Assembly: GCF_048066175.1 (NCBI RefSeq)
Contig: NZ_JBLTXA010000003.1
Span: forward strand, 62,001 to 126,000
Reading direction: 5' to 3'
DNA length: 64,000 bases
Origin: Niveispirillum fermenti
GTDB taxonomy: Bacteria; Pseudomonadota; Alphaproteobacteria; Azospirillales; Azospirillaceae
Shown in pieces: positions 1-8,552 of this stretch (positions are counted from its first letter, which is position 1; each line of letters begins with the position of its first letter). The notes beneath the pieces are model-generated. The model searched no databases. It was not told the origin of the DNA and was given only the letters and a program-made list of their open reading frames with translations. The position numbers were made by a program, and so were the translations under genes.

Positions 1-1
1 G

Positions 2-196
2 TATCTGACCTTCGGGTTGCTGCTGGGCTGGTTCGGCACGCCGGCGCTGCTATCGGGGGAACCGGGCGGGCCGGCCCTGTGGGCGGGCACGGCGCTGTCG
101 CTGCTCGTGCTGTTCACCCTGGCCCATCTTTCCTACCGCTATTTCGAAAGTCCGTTCCTGCGGCTGAAACAGCGTTACGCCATCGTCCGGCGATGA
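2..196 (+). CDS. Acyltransferase 3 family protein (C-terminal end only)
   Basis: The reading frame enters from the left edge and codes the last 64 residues of a multi-spanning membrane protein. A hydrophobic helix (LWAGTALSLLVLFTLAHLS) is followed by SYRYFESPFLRLK and a short basic tail. The Y-R-Y-F-E-S/R-P-F pattern just after the last helix is typical of the OafA/YrhL acyltransferase-3 family, which O-acylates surface polysaccharides at the inner membrane. The catalytic part lies outside the window, so the substrate cannot be judged. The family call rests on the C-terminal motif alone. Confidence 0.7.
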   Translation, partial: YLTFGLLLGWFGTPALLSGEPGGPALWAGTALSLLVLFTLAHLSYRYFESPFLRLKQRYAIVRR

Positions 197-286
197 AGGG
201 ACGGGGTGGGGCGGCTCTCACCCCCCACCCCGTCCGCCTGGTATCAAGCCCGTCGATCGCCGGTGCCCGCCCATGGGTCCGGGGCG

Positions 287-2128
287 TCAGGCCGCGTTCC
301 GGCGGCCCTCGATCCAGCCATCCACCACTTCTTCCAGGATGGGCAGGGTGACGGCCCCGTTCATCAGCACGGTGTCGTGGAAGCCGCGGATGTCGAACCG
401 GTCCCCCAGGGCGGCCCGCGCCTTCTCCCGCAATTCCAGGATCTTGTTCATGCCGATCTTGTAGCCCAGCGCCTGACCCGGCCAGACGAAATAGCGGTCG
501 ATCTCGTTGGCATTGTCGGCCAGCGGGTTGGCCGTGTTCTCGCCCATCCAGGCCACGGCCTGCTCGCGCGTCCATTGCTTGGCGTGAATACCCGTATCGA
601 CGACCAGCCGCCCGGCGCGGAACAGTTCCGACACGATGCGGCCCGCCTCGTTCAGGGGAGATTTGTAGAAGCCGTAATCCTTGGCCATGCGCTCGGTATA
701 CATGGCCCACCCCTCCCCATAGGCCGTGTCCCAGGCATATTTGCGGAAGGTGGGCAGGCCCTGGGTCTCCTGCGCGATGGCGATCTGCATGTGATGGCCC
801 GGCAGCGCTTCGTGGAAGCACAGCGCCTGCAGGTCGTGGCGTGTCTGCACCGACATGTCCGACAGGTTGGCATAGAACACGCCGGGCCGGGCGCCGTCGG
901 GGGATGAGGGTTCATAGAAGGCGCTGGGCGTCGCATTCTCGCGATAGGCCTCCACGGGCTTCACCACGACCCTGGCCTTGGGAAGCGCGCCGAAGAATTC
1001 CGGCAGCCGGGCGCCCATCTCCTCGATATAGGCGGTGGCAGTGGCCAGATATTCCTGCCGTCCCTCCGCGCTGTCGGGGAAGCGGATGGACGGTTCGGTA
1101 CGCAGGTGCTGGAAGAAATCCTGCACGCTGCCCGCAAAATCCATCGCCGCCATGGCTTCCCGCAGTTCCGCATGCAGGCGGGCCGTCTCCGACAGGCCGA
1201 TGGCGTGGATCTCGTCTGCGGTCAGGTCCAGACCCGTATGGACCATGATCTGCGTGCGATAGAAATCCGCCCCGTCCGGCAGGGACCAGACGCCGTTGCT
1301 GTCCTTCTGCCGGTCGGCCATCTCGGCCACGGTGGCCAGGAAGCGCTGATAGGCGGGCAGCAGGCTGTCCGTCATGGCCCTGGTGCCGGCCCGGATGATG
1401 GCCTGCTTTTCCGCGGTGGGGATGGACAGCTTGCCCACCTTCTCCTTCAGATCGGCCAGCAGCGGGTTGTCCTTGCCGGCGCTCGCCTCGAATGGCGCAC
1501 CGGCGATGACATTGCGGGCCGATTCCGTGATGCGGCCGAAGCAGAAGGCGGGGGGCAGCACGCCCTTGCCGGCCTGCCGGCGCATGTTCTCGCCGGCAAT
1601 ATCCATCACCTGTCCGGCCCCTTCCAGCCGGCGGACATAGTCCCTGGCATCCGCGGCACTGTTCACGGCGTGATAGCCGATCAGGAAGGATGGAATCTCG
1701 GTATGCGCACCGCCCAGATGGCTGACGGCATAGAGATGATGGCGCCAGCGGTAGAAATCGAGCTGGCGGCGCAACGCCTGGCCGAACAGCTTGTGGCTGA
1801 CCTGCGCCGTGGGCGACAGTGCTTCCAGGTCAAAGGCGGACAGGCCCTGCAACTGTTCCGCCGCGATGCGCAGGCTCAATTGCTGGAAACCCTCGTCGGG
1901 CAGGGTCCAGCGGTCATGCGGACCGGGCAGCCCCATGCGCGTCCGCTGTTCGGGGCTGCGGGCCAGGTCCTCCTGCCAGCATTTCTCCAGATATTCGTTC
2001 AGCGCCTTGTCGGCCGGTCCGTCCTGGCCCGCCATCGCAAGCCGGGGGATCACGCCCTCCAGCGCAACGGCGGTGGCGGACAGGGCAAACAGGCCGGTAA
2101 CGGCGGCACGGCGGGTAACGCTGGGCAT
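287..2128 (-). CDS. DUF885 family protein, putative secreted zinc metallopeptidase
   Basis: The protein has 613 residues if translation starts at the ATG at 2128, which has a GGAG site just upstream. A longer frame to 2278 runs into repeat DNA and is rejected. The N-terminus (TRRAAVTGLFALSATAVA) has adjacent arginines and a hydrophobic stretch, suggesting Tat or Sec export. Near residue 480 it carries HEALPGHHMQ, the conserved HExxxGHH signature of DUF885 proteins, which resemble zincin metallopeptidases. The C-terminal RYFVWPGQALGYKIG block is also typical of the family. The substrate is unknown. It appears to be monocistronic, with the nearest same-strand gene about 290 bases upstream. Confidence 0.88.
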   Translation of the reverse strand: MPSVTRRAAVTGLFALSATAVALEGVIPRLAMAGQDGPADKALNEYLEKCWQEDLARSPEQRTRMGLPGPHDRWTLPDEGFQQLSLRIAAEQLQGLSAFDLEALSPTAQVSHKLFGQALRRQLDFYRWRHHLYAVSHLGGAHTEIPSFLIGYHAVNSAADARDYVRRLEGAGQVMDIAGENMRRQAGKGVLPPAFCFGRITESARNVIAGAPFEASAGKDNPLLADLKEKVGKLSIPTAEKQAIIRAGTRAMTDSLLPAYQRFLATVAEMADRQKDSNGVWSLPDGADFYRTQIMVHTGLDLTADEIHAIGLSETARLHAELREAMAAMDFAGSVQDFFQHLRTEPSIRFPDSAEGRQEYLATATAYIEEMGARLPEFFGALPKARVVVKPVEAYRENATPSAFYEPSSPDGARPGVFYANLSDMSVQTRHDLQALCFHEALPGHHMQIAIAQETQGLPTFRKYAWDTAYGEGWAMYTERMAKDYGFYKSPLNEAGRIVSELFRAGRLVVDTGIHAKQWTREQAVAWMGENTANPLADNANEIDRYFVWPGQALGYKIGMNKILELREKARAALGDRFDIRGFHDTVLMNGAVTLPILEEVVDGWIEGRRNAA

Positions 2129-2217
2129 GATGGCTCCGGTTCGGACGGGCGGGAATACCGGGCGCATCCTACCCTGTCCCGCCGCGCGGCCAACAGAACC
2201 ATTGTAACCCGCCTGTA

Positions 2218-2373
2218 ATACCAACGTGCGATGAGTAGAACGCATCGCACGTTGGTCCGGCGGCGACTGCCACAGCACCGCTCGTGCGGCGTCGCCCGCG
2301 CTAACGAATGTTGGCGCCGGTAATTGAGGGCGGTGACCAGAACCAATAGGTTCTGGTCACCGCAAAATAGTAT
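2218..2373. repeat. 156-bp palindromic interspersed repeat, copy A
   Basis: The element begins with ATACCAACGTGCGATG and ends with CAAAATAGTAT. It contains two terminal hairpins: a 13-bp stem (CCAACGTGCGATG, loop about 7-9 bases) at the left end, and a 14-bp stem (CGGTGACCAGAACC with an AATA loop) at the right. A nearly identical copy lies at 24729-24883, and partial or rearranged copies lie at 2872 and 22936. There is no coding capacity. It sits about 90 bases upstream of the DUF885 gene. It looks like a MITE-like or REP-like non-autonomous element. Confidence 0.85.
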
Positions 2374-2421
2374 AACGGGTGGGCCGGACATGCGGCCCGG
2401 CAGGTCCGGCCGGCCCCGGTT

Positions 2422-2784
2422 TCAATCCCGGCTGGGGCGGCCCTGCACGCTGTCACTGCTGGGGCTGCGCATAACGCTTTTGCCACTGTCCGGATTGGGG
2501 GTGTCGGTCATGCGGTCCGCGCGGCGGTTCGGGCCGCCGGGCGTGCCATAGATCTTGTGCAGCCGGTCGAATTCCTGGCGGTGATGTTCCCAGCTTTCCT
2601 GGAAGCCTGGCTCCCCGTCGCGGCGGCCGCGAACGATGATCTCGTCTTCCATCTGCTGCTGTTGCTGTGCCTTGGCGGGTGCCGGCGGTTCAGGGTTCTG
2701 CTGTGCCTTCACGGCAAGCGCTGTCATCAACGCGAACAGCGTGGCGCAAACCAGCACCAGACCCACTTCCAGCATCATCCGCAT
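2422..2784 (-). CDS. Small membrane-anchored or exported protein of unknown function
   Basis: The product has 120 residues. A single hydrophobic helix (LEVGLVLVCATLFALMTALAV) near the N-terminus could be a signal peptide or an anchor. It is followed by a Pro/Ala/Gln-rich linker with five consecutive glutamines, then a charged region (IIVRGRRDGEPGFQESWEHHRQEFDRLHKIYG) and a low-complexity tail. The ATG at 2784 has an AGGGG site 8 bases upstream; a TTG immediately before it is less likely. I do not recognise a family. Length, composition and ribosome-binding site make it a plausible real gene. Confidence 0.6.
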   Translation of the reverse strand: MRMMLEVGLVLVCATLFALMTALAVKAQQNPEPPAPAKAQQQQQMEDEIIVRGRRDGEPGFQESWEHHRQEFDRLHKIYGTPGGPNRRADRMTDTPNPDSGKSVMRSPSSDSVQGRPSRD

Positions 2785-2871
2785 CAATCACCCCTGCATC
2801 CCGCGATACCATGCGCAGGATGCCACAGGCAGGTCAAGATGAACATAGTTCATTGGACATAGGGAGCGATC

Positions 2872-2916
2872 ATACCAACTTGCGATGAGTAGAACTCACC
2901 GCCCTCAATTGCCGGC
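2872..2916. repeat. Rearranged partial copy of the palindromic repeat (copy C)
   Basis: The first 22 bases match the left end of the 156-bp repeat (ATACCAACTTGCGATGAG...). They are followed directly by CACCGCCCTCAATTGCCGG, which is the reverse complement of an interior segment near the right end of copies A and B. The left end is thus joined to an inverted right-interior segment. The stop codon of the downstream DUF455 gene (2905-2907) lies inside this repeat. Confidence 0.75.
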
Positions 2917-3723
2917 CAGCGGCTCGTACCAGTCCGATGGCAGGCCCGCCAGCTCGCGTGACAGACCGTTGAAGGGGCGCTTCAGTTCACCCTTGAAATG
3001 GGTGCGCACCAGTTGCTGCCACCAGGGGCCGGCCTCCTGCCCCAGGCATTGCGCGGCTACCTGGAACCAGCGGCGGCCTGTGGCGACGTGGCCGACCTCG
3101 TCGCGCAGGATGATGCGCAGGACCTCCACGCTTTCCGCATCGCCGGCCTTGGTCAGGCTGTCGATGATGGCGGGTGTGACGTCCAGGCCGCGGGCCTCCA
3201 GCACCATGGGCACGACCGCCAGCCGGGCGGCCAGATCGTGCGCCGTGGCCTCTGACGCCTGCCACAGCCCGTCATGGGCCGGCAGGTCGCCATAGGCCGC
3301 CCCCAGACTGGCCAGGCGGTCGGCGACCAGGGTGAAATGCAACGCCTCCTCGTCCGCCACCCGCAGCCAGTCGGCGTGGAACGAGAGGGGAAGCGGCGAG
3401 CCATCCGGCAGGTGCCGGAACCGGGCCAGGATATCCCAGGCCAGGTCGATGGCGTTCAGTTCGATATGGGCGATGGCGTGCAGCAGCGCGACGCGGTTGG
3501 CGATGGATTGCCCCCGCCCGCGCTTGGGCATGTCCTTCGGGTGGCGCAGTTCAGGCCTGGCCGGCCGGGCGGGACGAGCGGGCGGCATGCTGCTGCCCGG
3601 GCCGGTGATGGAGCCATCCCGCCACGCCGCCGCGAAGGCGCGGGTCAGGCGAGCCTTTTCCCGCGCGTCGGCGGTGGTCAGCACGGAGACGGCGGCGTCG
3701 GAAAGGCTGGGGGGAAGGGACAT
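2905..3723 (-). CDS. DUF455 family ferritin-like protein
   Basis: The product has 272 residues and matches the DUF455 family of ferritin-like helical proteins. Carboxylate/histidine signatures expected of a diiron-type four-helix fold are visible: HIELNAIDLAWD (about residue 92), DEEALHF (about 127), an E in VPMVLEARGLD (about 175) and RDEVGHV (about 208). The first 50 residues are variable and rich in Ala/Arg/Pro. No enzymatic role is established for the family. The last residues and stop codon are supplied by a repeat copy. It reads toward the DUF885 gene but is separated from it by the small membrane protein gene. Confidence 0.85.
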   Translation of the reverse strand: MSLPPSLSDAAVSVLTTADAREKARLTRAFAAAWRDGSITGPGSSMPPARPARPARPELRHPKDMPKRGRGQSIANRVALLHAIAHIELNAIDLAWDILARFRHLPDGSPLPLSFHADWLRVADEEALHFTLVADRLASLGAAYGDLPAHDGLWQASEATAHDLAARLAVVPMVLEARGLDVTPAIIDSLTKAGDAESVEVLRIILRDEVGHVATGRRWFQVAAQCLGQEAGPWWQQLVRTHFKGELKRPFNGLSRELAGLPSDWYEPLAGN

Positions 3724-3815
3724 GAAAGGTCGCGAGGATGCTTATCGATGCTTTGAACGCCCACGCACACGGGAAGGGATGAACGGGGAGGCGTGGTGGA
3801 TCATTGTTGGGGTTC

Positions 3816-4160
3816 CTACACCGAAAAACTCTCTCCGCATCCACACCGCGCCTTCTCGTTCGGGTTCTTGAAGGTGAAGCCGGACTGGAACTTGTCCTCG
3901 GCATAGTCCATTTCGCTGCCGATCAGGAACATGGTGGCGGCGGGGTCGATCAGGATGGTGACGCCCTTATCCTCCACCACCTCCTCGAACTTCTTCTTTT
4001 CCTCGGCATATTCCACGAAATAGGACATGCCGGAACAGCCGCGGGTCTTCACGCCCACGCGCAGGCCGACCAGCGGCTTCTCGGACCGGGACATCAGTTC
4101 CCTGACCCGTTCGGCGGCGGCGTCGGTCAGGGTCAGGGCCTTGGGCATGGGGCGGGCCAT
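3816..4160 (-). CDS. sufA: A-type iron-sulfur carrier (SufA/IscA family)
   Basis: The product has 114 residues starting at MARPMPKALTLTDAA, with a strong AAGGAGGAG site upstream; a longer in-frame extension is spurious. It has the three invariant cysteines of A-type carriers, in RGCSGMSY and the C-terminal CGCGESF. These proteins bind a [2Fe-2S] or [4Fe-4S] cluster and pass it to apo-targets. It is the last gene of the SUF operon, 11 bases after sufT. The extension between the second and third cysteine and FKNPNEKARCGCG are standard for the family. Confidence 0.95.
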   Translation of the reverse strand: MARPMPKALTLTDAAAERVRELMSRSEKPLVGLRVGVKTRGCSGMSYFVEYAEEKKKFEEVVEDKGVTILIDPAATMFLIGSEMDYAEDKFQSGFTFKNPNEKARCGCGESFSV

Positions 4161-4171
4161 CTGCTCCTCCT

Positions 4172-4561
4172 TCAGAACATGTTCAGCGCGATGCGGGCTT
4201 CGTCGCTCATCCGGGTGGGGTCCCAGGCGGGCTCCCAGACCAGTTCGACATGCACGCTGCTCACGCCATCGACGGCGGCCACGACCTGCTGCACCTGGCC
4301 CGGCATCTCGCCGGCCACGGGGCAACCGGGGGCCGTCAGGGTCATGTCGATCTCCACATCGCCATCGCCGTCGATGTCGCAGCGGTAGATCAGCCCCAGT
4401 TCATATATATTCACCGGGATCTCGGGATCATAGACGGTGCGCAGCGCCTCGATCACCCTGTCATGCAGCGGGGCGTCGGGGGGCAGCTTCTCGTCGGCCG
4501 GAATGTCCACGGGGCTGCCCATGGAAACGTCGGGGGCGATGGGGCGGGTGGTCTGGTTCAT
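4172..4561 (-). CDS. sufT: SufT, MIP18/DUF59 Fe-S assembly protein
   Basis: The product has 129 residues. About 35 variable N-terminal residues precede a MIP18-type domain with the hallmark DPEIPVNIYELGLIY, the cysteine-containing TAPGCPVAGEM, and the C-terminal WEPAWDPTRMSDEARIALNM that marks the SUF-associated subgroup. SufT-type proteins help mature Fe-S proteins under high demand; their exact chemistry is unsettled. The gene is 15 bases downstream of sufU and 11 bases upstream of sufA, in the same orientation. Confidence 0.95.
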   Translation of the reverse strand: MNQTTRPIAPDVSMGSPVDIPADEKLPPDAPLHDRVIEALRTVYDPEIPVNIYELGLIYRCDIDGDGDVEIDMTLTAPGCPVAGEMPGQVQQVVAAVDGVSSVHVELVWEPAWDPTRMSDEARIALNMF

Positions 4562-4576
4562 GTCTCGTCTCTCCCG

Positions 4577-5059
4577 TCAGAAGGAGGCATTTTCGGTGGA
4601 GGCGGCGGCTTCGCCATGCAGGGCCGCATTCATCGTGTGCCAGGCCAGCGTGGCGCATTTCACCCGCATGGGGAATTCGCGCACGCCCGACAGGACGGCC
4701 AGCTTGTCGGTGGCATCCTCGTCCAGGGCGCCATGGTCGCCCTGCTCATCCTCGTCCTTGGTACACATGTCATGGAAATAGCCGAACAGCGCCTCGGCCT
4801 CCTTGACGGGCTTGCCGCGCAGGATCTCCGTCATCAGGCTGGCGCTCGCCTGGCTGATGGCACAGCCGCGCCCATCGAACCGCAGGTCCTGGATGATGCC
4901 GGCATCATCCACCGTCAGATAGATGGCGATCTTGTCCCCGCACATCGGGTTGTCACCCCGGGCCGTGCGGTTGAAGGCATCGGGCTTGCCGAAGTTCCGC
5001 GGGTTCTTCCCGTGGTCCAGGATCACTTCCTGATAAAGATCACGCAAATCATCGAACAT
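4577..5059 (-). CDS. sufU: SufU-type Fe-S scaffold/sulfur-transfer protein
   Basis: The product has 160 residues with the three conserved cysteines of the IscU/SufU fold: DNPMCGD (about residue 40), GRGCAISQAS (about 65) and VKCATLAWHT (about 135). It has the insertion between the second and third cysteine that distinguishes SufU from IscU, here acidic (TKDEDEQGDHGALDED). In characterised SufU proteins, the cysteines and an aspartate hold zinc and accept persulfide from SufS; this role is inferred here. The gene follows sufS after a 65-base gap containing a hairpin. Confidence 0.93.
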   Translation of the reverse strand: MFDDLRDLYQEVILDHGKNPRNFGKPDAFNRTARGDNPMCGDKIAIYLTVDDAGIIQDLRFDGRGCAISQASASLMTEILRGKPVKEAEALFGYFHDMCTKDEDEQGDHGALDEDATDKLAVLSGVREFPMRVKCATLAWHTMNAALHGEAAASTENASF

Positions 5060-5077
5060 TGCTTACCCCGTCAATTC

Positions 5078-5113
5078 CCACAGGGCGCCGGACCGGTGCC
5101 CGCCGCCCTGTGG
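5078..5113 (-). other. Hairpin between sufS and sufU
   Basis: A 10-bp inverted repeat (CCACAGGGCG ... CGCCCTGTGG) encloses 16 bases in the only sizeable gap in the 3' half of the SUF operon. No T-run follows, so it is not a classical terminator. It could stabilise or process the transcript. Confidence 0.45.
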
Positions 5114-5124
5114 AAGGCCCGCTG

Positions 5125-6396
5125 TCACCCGAAGAACGCCTTGCAGGCCTGGACCGCCTCGACCAGCGCATCCACCTCGGCCTCTGTATTATATAGGCCG
5201 AAACTGGCGCGGGCGGTGGCCCCGACCCCGAACCTGTCCATCAGCGGTTCCGCACAGTGCCGGCCCACCCGTACCGCCACCCCGCCGCGATCCAGCAGGG
5301 TGCCGATATCATGGGGGTGGATGGCGTCCATGGTGAAGCTGATGATGGCCGCCTTGTCCGGGGCCGTGCCGATGATGCGCAGCCCTTCCACCTCCGACAG
5401 CCTGTGCGTGGCATAGGCCAGCAGGCGCTGTTCATGCGCCTGGATGGCGTCCATGCCAAGTGCGGTGACATAGTCGATGGCGGCCCCCAGCCCGATCCCT
5501 TCCACGATGGCCGGCGTTCCGGCCTCGAACCGGTACGGTGCTTCGCGATAGGTCGTCTTCTCGAAACTGACCGCGCTGATCATGTCGCCGCCGCCCTGCC
5601 AGGGCGGCATGGCGTCCAGAAGCTCCTTGCGGCCATAGAGAACGCCGATGCCGGTCGGGCCATAGAGCTTGTGGCCCGTGAAGATGTAGAAATCGGCGTC
5701 GATGGCGGTGACGTCCACCGGCTGATGCACGGCGGCCTGGCTGCCGTCGAAGGCGACCAGGATGCCCTTGGCATGGGCCAGCCTGGCGATGCGGGCCGCC
5801 GGGTTGACCGTGCCCAGCACGTTGCTGGCATGGGTGATGGAGACCAGCTTCACCTCCGGCGTCAGCATGGCCTCATAGGCATCCATGTCCAGGCTGCCAT
5901 CATCCAGCACCGGCACGACCTTGATGTCGATGCCGATCCGGTCGCGCAGCAATTGCCAGGGCACGATATTGGCATGGTGCTCCATCCAGGAGATGACCAC
6001 CGCGTCACCCGCCTTCAGGAATCTGCCGCCCCAGCTCTGGGCCAGCAGGTTGAAGGCTTCCGTCGCGTTGCGGGTGAAAACGATGTTCTCGCGCGAGGGG
6101 GCGTTCAGGAAGGCGGCGACCTTGTCGCGCGTGGCCTCGTACAGGTCGGTGGAACGCTGGGACAGGAAATGCACGCCGCGATGCACATTGGCGTAATCAT
6201 TTTCCAGCAGGTGCGACATGGCATCGATCACCTGGCGCGGTTTCTGCGCGCTGGCGCCATTGTCCAGATAGACCAGGGGCTTGCCGGGGCGGCCCTTCTT
6301 TTCATGCACCAGCCGCGTCAGGATCGGGAAATCCTGGCGGATGCGCATGACGTCATAGGGGGCGTTGCCGATCGTCCTGGTCTGCTCACTCATCAT
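5125..6396 (-). CDS. sufS: Cysteine desulfurase SufS
   Basis: The product has 423 residues, a class-V PLP-dependent desulfurase that supplies sulfur from L-cysteine. The PLP lysine is in FTGHKLYGPTGIGVLYG (about residue 240). The active-site cysteine is in RVGRHCAEPLMDRFG (about 378), in the short-loop context of group II (SufS) enzymes. Its ATG overlaps the stop of the upstream GNAT gene by four bases (ATGA), so the two are likely translationally coupled. It lies between the acetyltransferase gene and sufU in the SUF operon. Confidence 0.96.
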   Translation of the reverse strand: MMSEQTRTIGNAPYDVMRIRQDFPILTRLVHEKKGRPGKPLVYLDNGASAQKPRQVIDAMSHLLENDYANVHRGVHFLSQRSTDLYEATRDKVAAFLNAPSRENIVFTRNATEAFNLLAQSWGGRFLKAGDAVVISWMEHHANIVPWQLLRDRIGIDIKVVPVLDDGSLDMDAYEAMLTPEVKLVSITHASNVLGTVNPAARIARLAHAKGILVAFDGSQAAVHQPVDVTAIDADFYIFTGHKLYGPTGIGVLYGRKELLDAMPPWQGGGDMISAVSFEKTTYREAPYRFEAGTPAIVEGIGLGAAIDYVTALGMDAIQAHEQRLLAYATHRLSEVEGLRIIGTAPDKAAIISFTMDAIHPHDIGTLLDRGGVAVRVGRHCAEPLMDRFGVGATARASFGLYNTEAEVDALVEAVQACKAFFG

Positions 6397-7286
6397 TCAT
6401 CCCCGATGGCCCGCCGCAACCAGTCGCGGCCATGGCCCAAAAGATAGTCATCGACCCGCAGATGGCGGGCATATCCGTGACGGCGGAAAAAGTCCGGCTG
6501 CTGATAGTCCATCGGCATCACCGTGGACCAGCGGCAGCCCGCCTGCACCCCCGCCTGTTCCAGTGCCGCCAGCAATCGCCGGCCGATCCCCTGTCCCCGC
6601 CATGCCGGCAGCACCAGCAGGTCGACCAGCGTCAGATAGGCGCCGTCCACCACGGCCAGCCCGGCCCCGACCCGCGCCCCGGCCGCATCCGTGATCTCCA
6701 CCGCCGTCTCGGTATAGGGATCGGGAATGGTCAGATACCAATGCGCGTCCAGCCCGTTCTCCACGGTGCGCACATCGGCATCGTCGGCGGCTTCGGCCCG
6801 GTGCAGGTATAGGCCCGCCGGCAGCGGCAGGGCAGGGGCGGGGGCCAGCGTCTCCTTGCGGAAATAGTGCCGGTCGTGCCCCCAGGTGAAGTCGGTGAAC
6901 ACGCCTTGGGCGGCAAAGCCGTAGCGTGGATAGAAATCCGGTCCCTGGAAACCCATGGTGGACAGGTAGAGCCGCGCCGCGCCGGCCGTCACGGCGGCGT
7001 TTTCCGCCGCGCGCAGCAGGGCGACACCCACCCCGCGTCCACGCCATGGCGCATCCACCCACAGCACGTGGATATAGGCGTCGCGGCCATAGAACCACAG
7101 CACGATGCCGCCCTGGATGGCCCCGCCCGCGTCGCGTGCGAACAGGGCCAGGGTCTGGCGCTCCACGCCCAGCGCCGCGCGCTCCGCCGTCATGGCCTGC
7201 CCGTGCAGCCAGCCGATCACCGCCCCGTCCGCCGGATGGCGAGGGGTCAGCGTCAGCGTGGCGTTGCGGGACGGGCCGTCGGACAT
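6393..7286 (-). CDS. Tandem double-domain GNAT acetyltransferase inside the SUF operon
   Basis: The product has 297 residues made of two GNAT domains. The acetyl-CoA loop appears twice: WRGRGVGVALL at about residues 81-91 and WRGQGIGRRLL at about 229-239. Each is followed by the family's aromatic end motif (PDFYPRYGF about 117-124; PDFFRRHGY about 264-272). Both halves look catalytically intact. The stop overlaps the sufS start by four bases and the gene begins 4 bases after sufD, so it is an integral operon member. The substrate is unknown; nothing in the sequence ties it chemically to cluster assembly. Confidence 0.88.
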   Translation of the reverse strand: MSDGPSRNATLTLTPRHPADGAVIGWLHGQAMTAERAALGVERQTLALFARDAGGAIQGGIVLWFYGRDAYIHVLWVDAPWRGRGVGVALLRAAENAAVTAGAARLYLSTMGFQGPDFYPRYGFAAQGVFTDFTWGHDRHYFRKETLAPAPALPLPAGLYLHRAEAADDADVRTVENGLDAHWYLTIPDPYTETAVEITDAAGARVGAGLAVVDGAYLTLVDLLVLPAWRGQGIGRRLLAALEQAGVQAGCRWSTVMPMDYQQPDFFRRHGYARHLRVDDYLLGHGRDWLRRAIGDE

Positions 7287-7289
7287 GCC

Positions 7290-8549
7290 TCAGCGCCTTC
7301 CCATCCAGCTTTCGGCCCGGCCACGGAAATGGGCGCGGATATCTTCGTCGATGATCTCGTCCAGCGCTTCGTCCAGAAAGGCACCGATCAGCAGCACGCG
7401 GGCCGCGTCGCGCGGGATGCCGCGGGCCCGCAGATAGAACATCTGGTCCTCGTCCAGCTCGCCCGCCGTGGCGCCATGGCTGCATTTCACGTCGTCGGCA
7501 TAGATCTCAAGCTCGGGCTTGGAATTGATCTCGGCATTGTCCGACAGCAGCAGCGCGCGGTTCAACTGATAGCCGTCGGTCTTCTGCGCATCGGGGCGCA
7601 CGACGATCTTGCCCTGGAACACGGCGCGGGCATTGCCGTCGATCACGCCTTTCACGACCTCGCGGCTGGTGCAGCTGGGTCTGGCATGGTCGATCAGGGT
7701 GGTGATGTCGCTGACCTGATTGCCGCCGATGGCATAGGCGCCGGACACCCGCGCCTCGATCCCCGTCCCGTCCAGCACCTGCCGGGCCTCATGCCGGGCC
7801 AGGCGCGCACCCAGGTTCAGCACGAACGTGTCATAGACCGCGTCCTGTGCCAGATGGGTGGCGATGTTGGCCAGATGCCAGGCATCCAGGCTTTCGGCCT
7901 GCAGCTTGTAATGATGCAGGCGGGCGCCGGCCCCCACCTTCACATCGGCGGCGATGTTGCTGACATAGGGGCCGGCATTGGCGCCGACATGGTGTTCCAC
8001 CACGGTGGCCTCGGCCCCGTCGGCGATGTCGATCAGGATGCGCGGGTTCCACAGCGCCGCCTTGTCCCCCGCACTGGCGGCGATGAAGACCAGTTCGACG
8101 GGTCTGTCCAGCTTCACCGCCGGTCCGATACGCAGGGCGGCCCCATCCGACGGCAGGGCGCTATTCAGCGCGCGGAACGGGTCGTCGCCCGTTGCGGGGG
8201 CGGCGGTGCCGGCGGCAAGCGGTTCCAGCACCGCGCCGTCGGGCAGGCCATCGGTGCGCGACAGGTCGGCCCGGAACTGACCGGCCACGAAGACCAGTCG
8301 CGGACCGGGCCGGTCCAGCGCCGTGGGAATGGCATCCACCGCCACCGATGCGGCATCGGGCGCCGGGCCCAGGATCAGCTTGTCCAGCCCGCGCAGGTTG
8401 GTGAATTTCCAGGCTTCCACCCGGGTGGTTGGCAGGCCCGCCTTGGCGAACCGGTCCAGCCCCTCGCCGCGCACACCGTCCAGGGCGGGGGCAAGCGCCA
8501 CCACCTGTTCCACGAAACCCTTGGCGGTCTGGTTCTGTTCGTCGCGCAT
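7290..8549 (-). CDS. sufD: SufD, Fe-S cluster assembly complex component
   Basis: The product has 419 residues. The C-terminal half shows the SufBD beta-helix core, with a segment RPDAQKTDGYQLNRALLLSDN, then the ending CSHGATAGELDEDQMFYLRARGIPRDAAR typical of SufD. It partners SufB and SufC in the SufBC2D scaffold in the cytoplasm. The gene is tightly packed between two acetyltransferase genes (3-base gaps on both sides). Confidence 0.95.
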   Translation of the reverse strand: MRDEQNQTAKGFVEQVVALAPALDGVRGEGLDRFAKAGLPTTRVEAWKFTNLRGLDKLILGPAPDAASVAVDAIPTALDRPGPRLVFVAGQFRADLSRTDGLPDGAVLEPLAAGTAAPATGDDPFRALNSALPSDGAALRIGPAVKLDRPVELVFIAASAGDKAALWNPRILIDIADGAEATVVEHHVGANAGPYVSNIAADVKVGAGARLHHYKLQAESLDAWHLANIATHLAQDAVYDTFVLNLGARLARHEARQVLDGTGIEARVSGAYAIGGNQVSDITTLIDHARPSCTSREVVKGVIDGNARAVFQGKIVVRPDAQKTDGYQLNRALLLSDNAEINSKPELEIYADDVKCSHGATAGELDEDQMFYLRARGIPRDAARVLLIGAFLDEALDEIIDEDIRAHFRGRAESWMGRR

Positions 8550-8552
8550 CGT

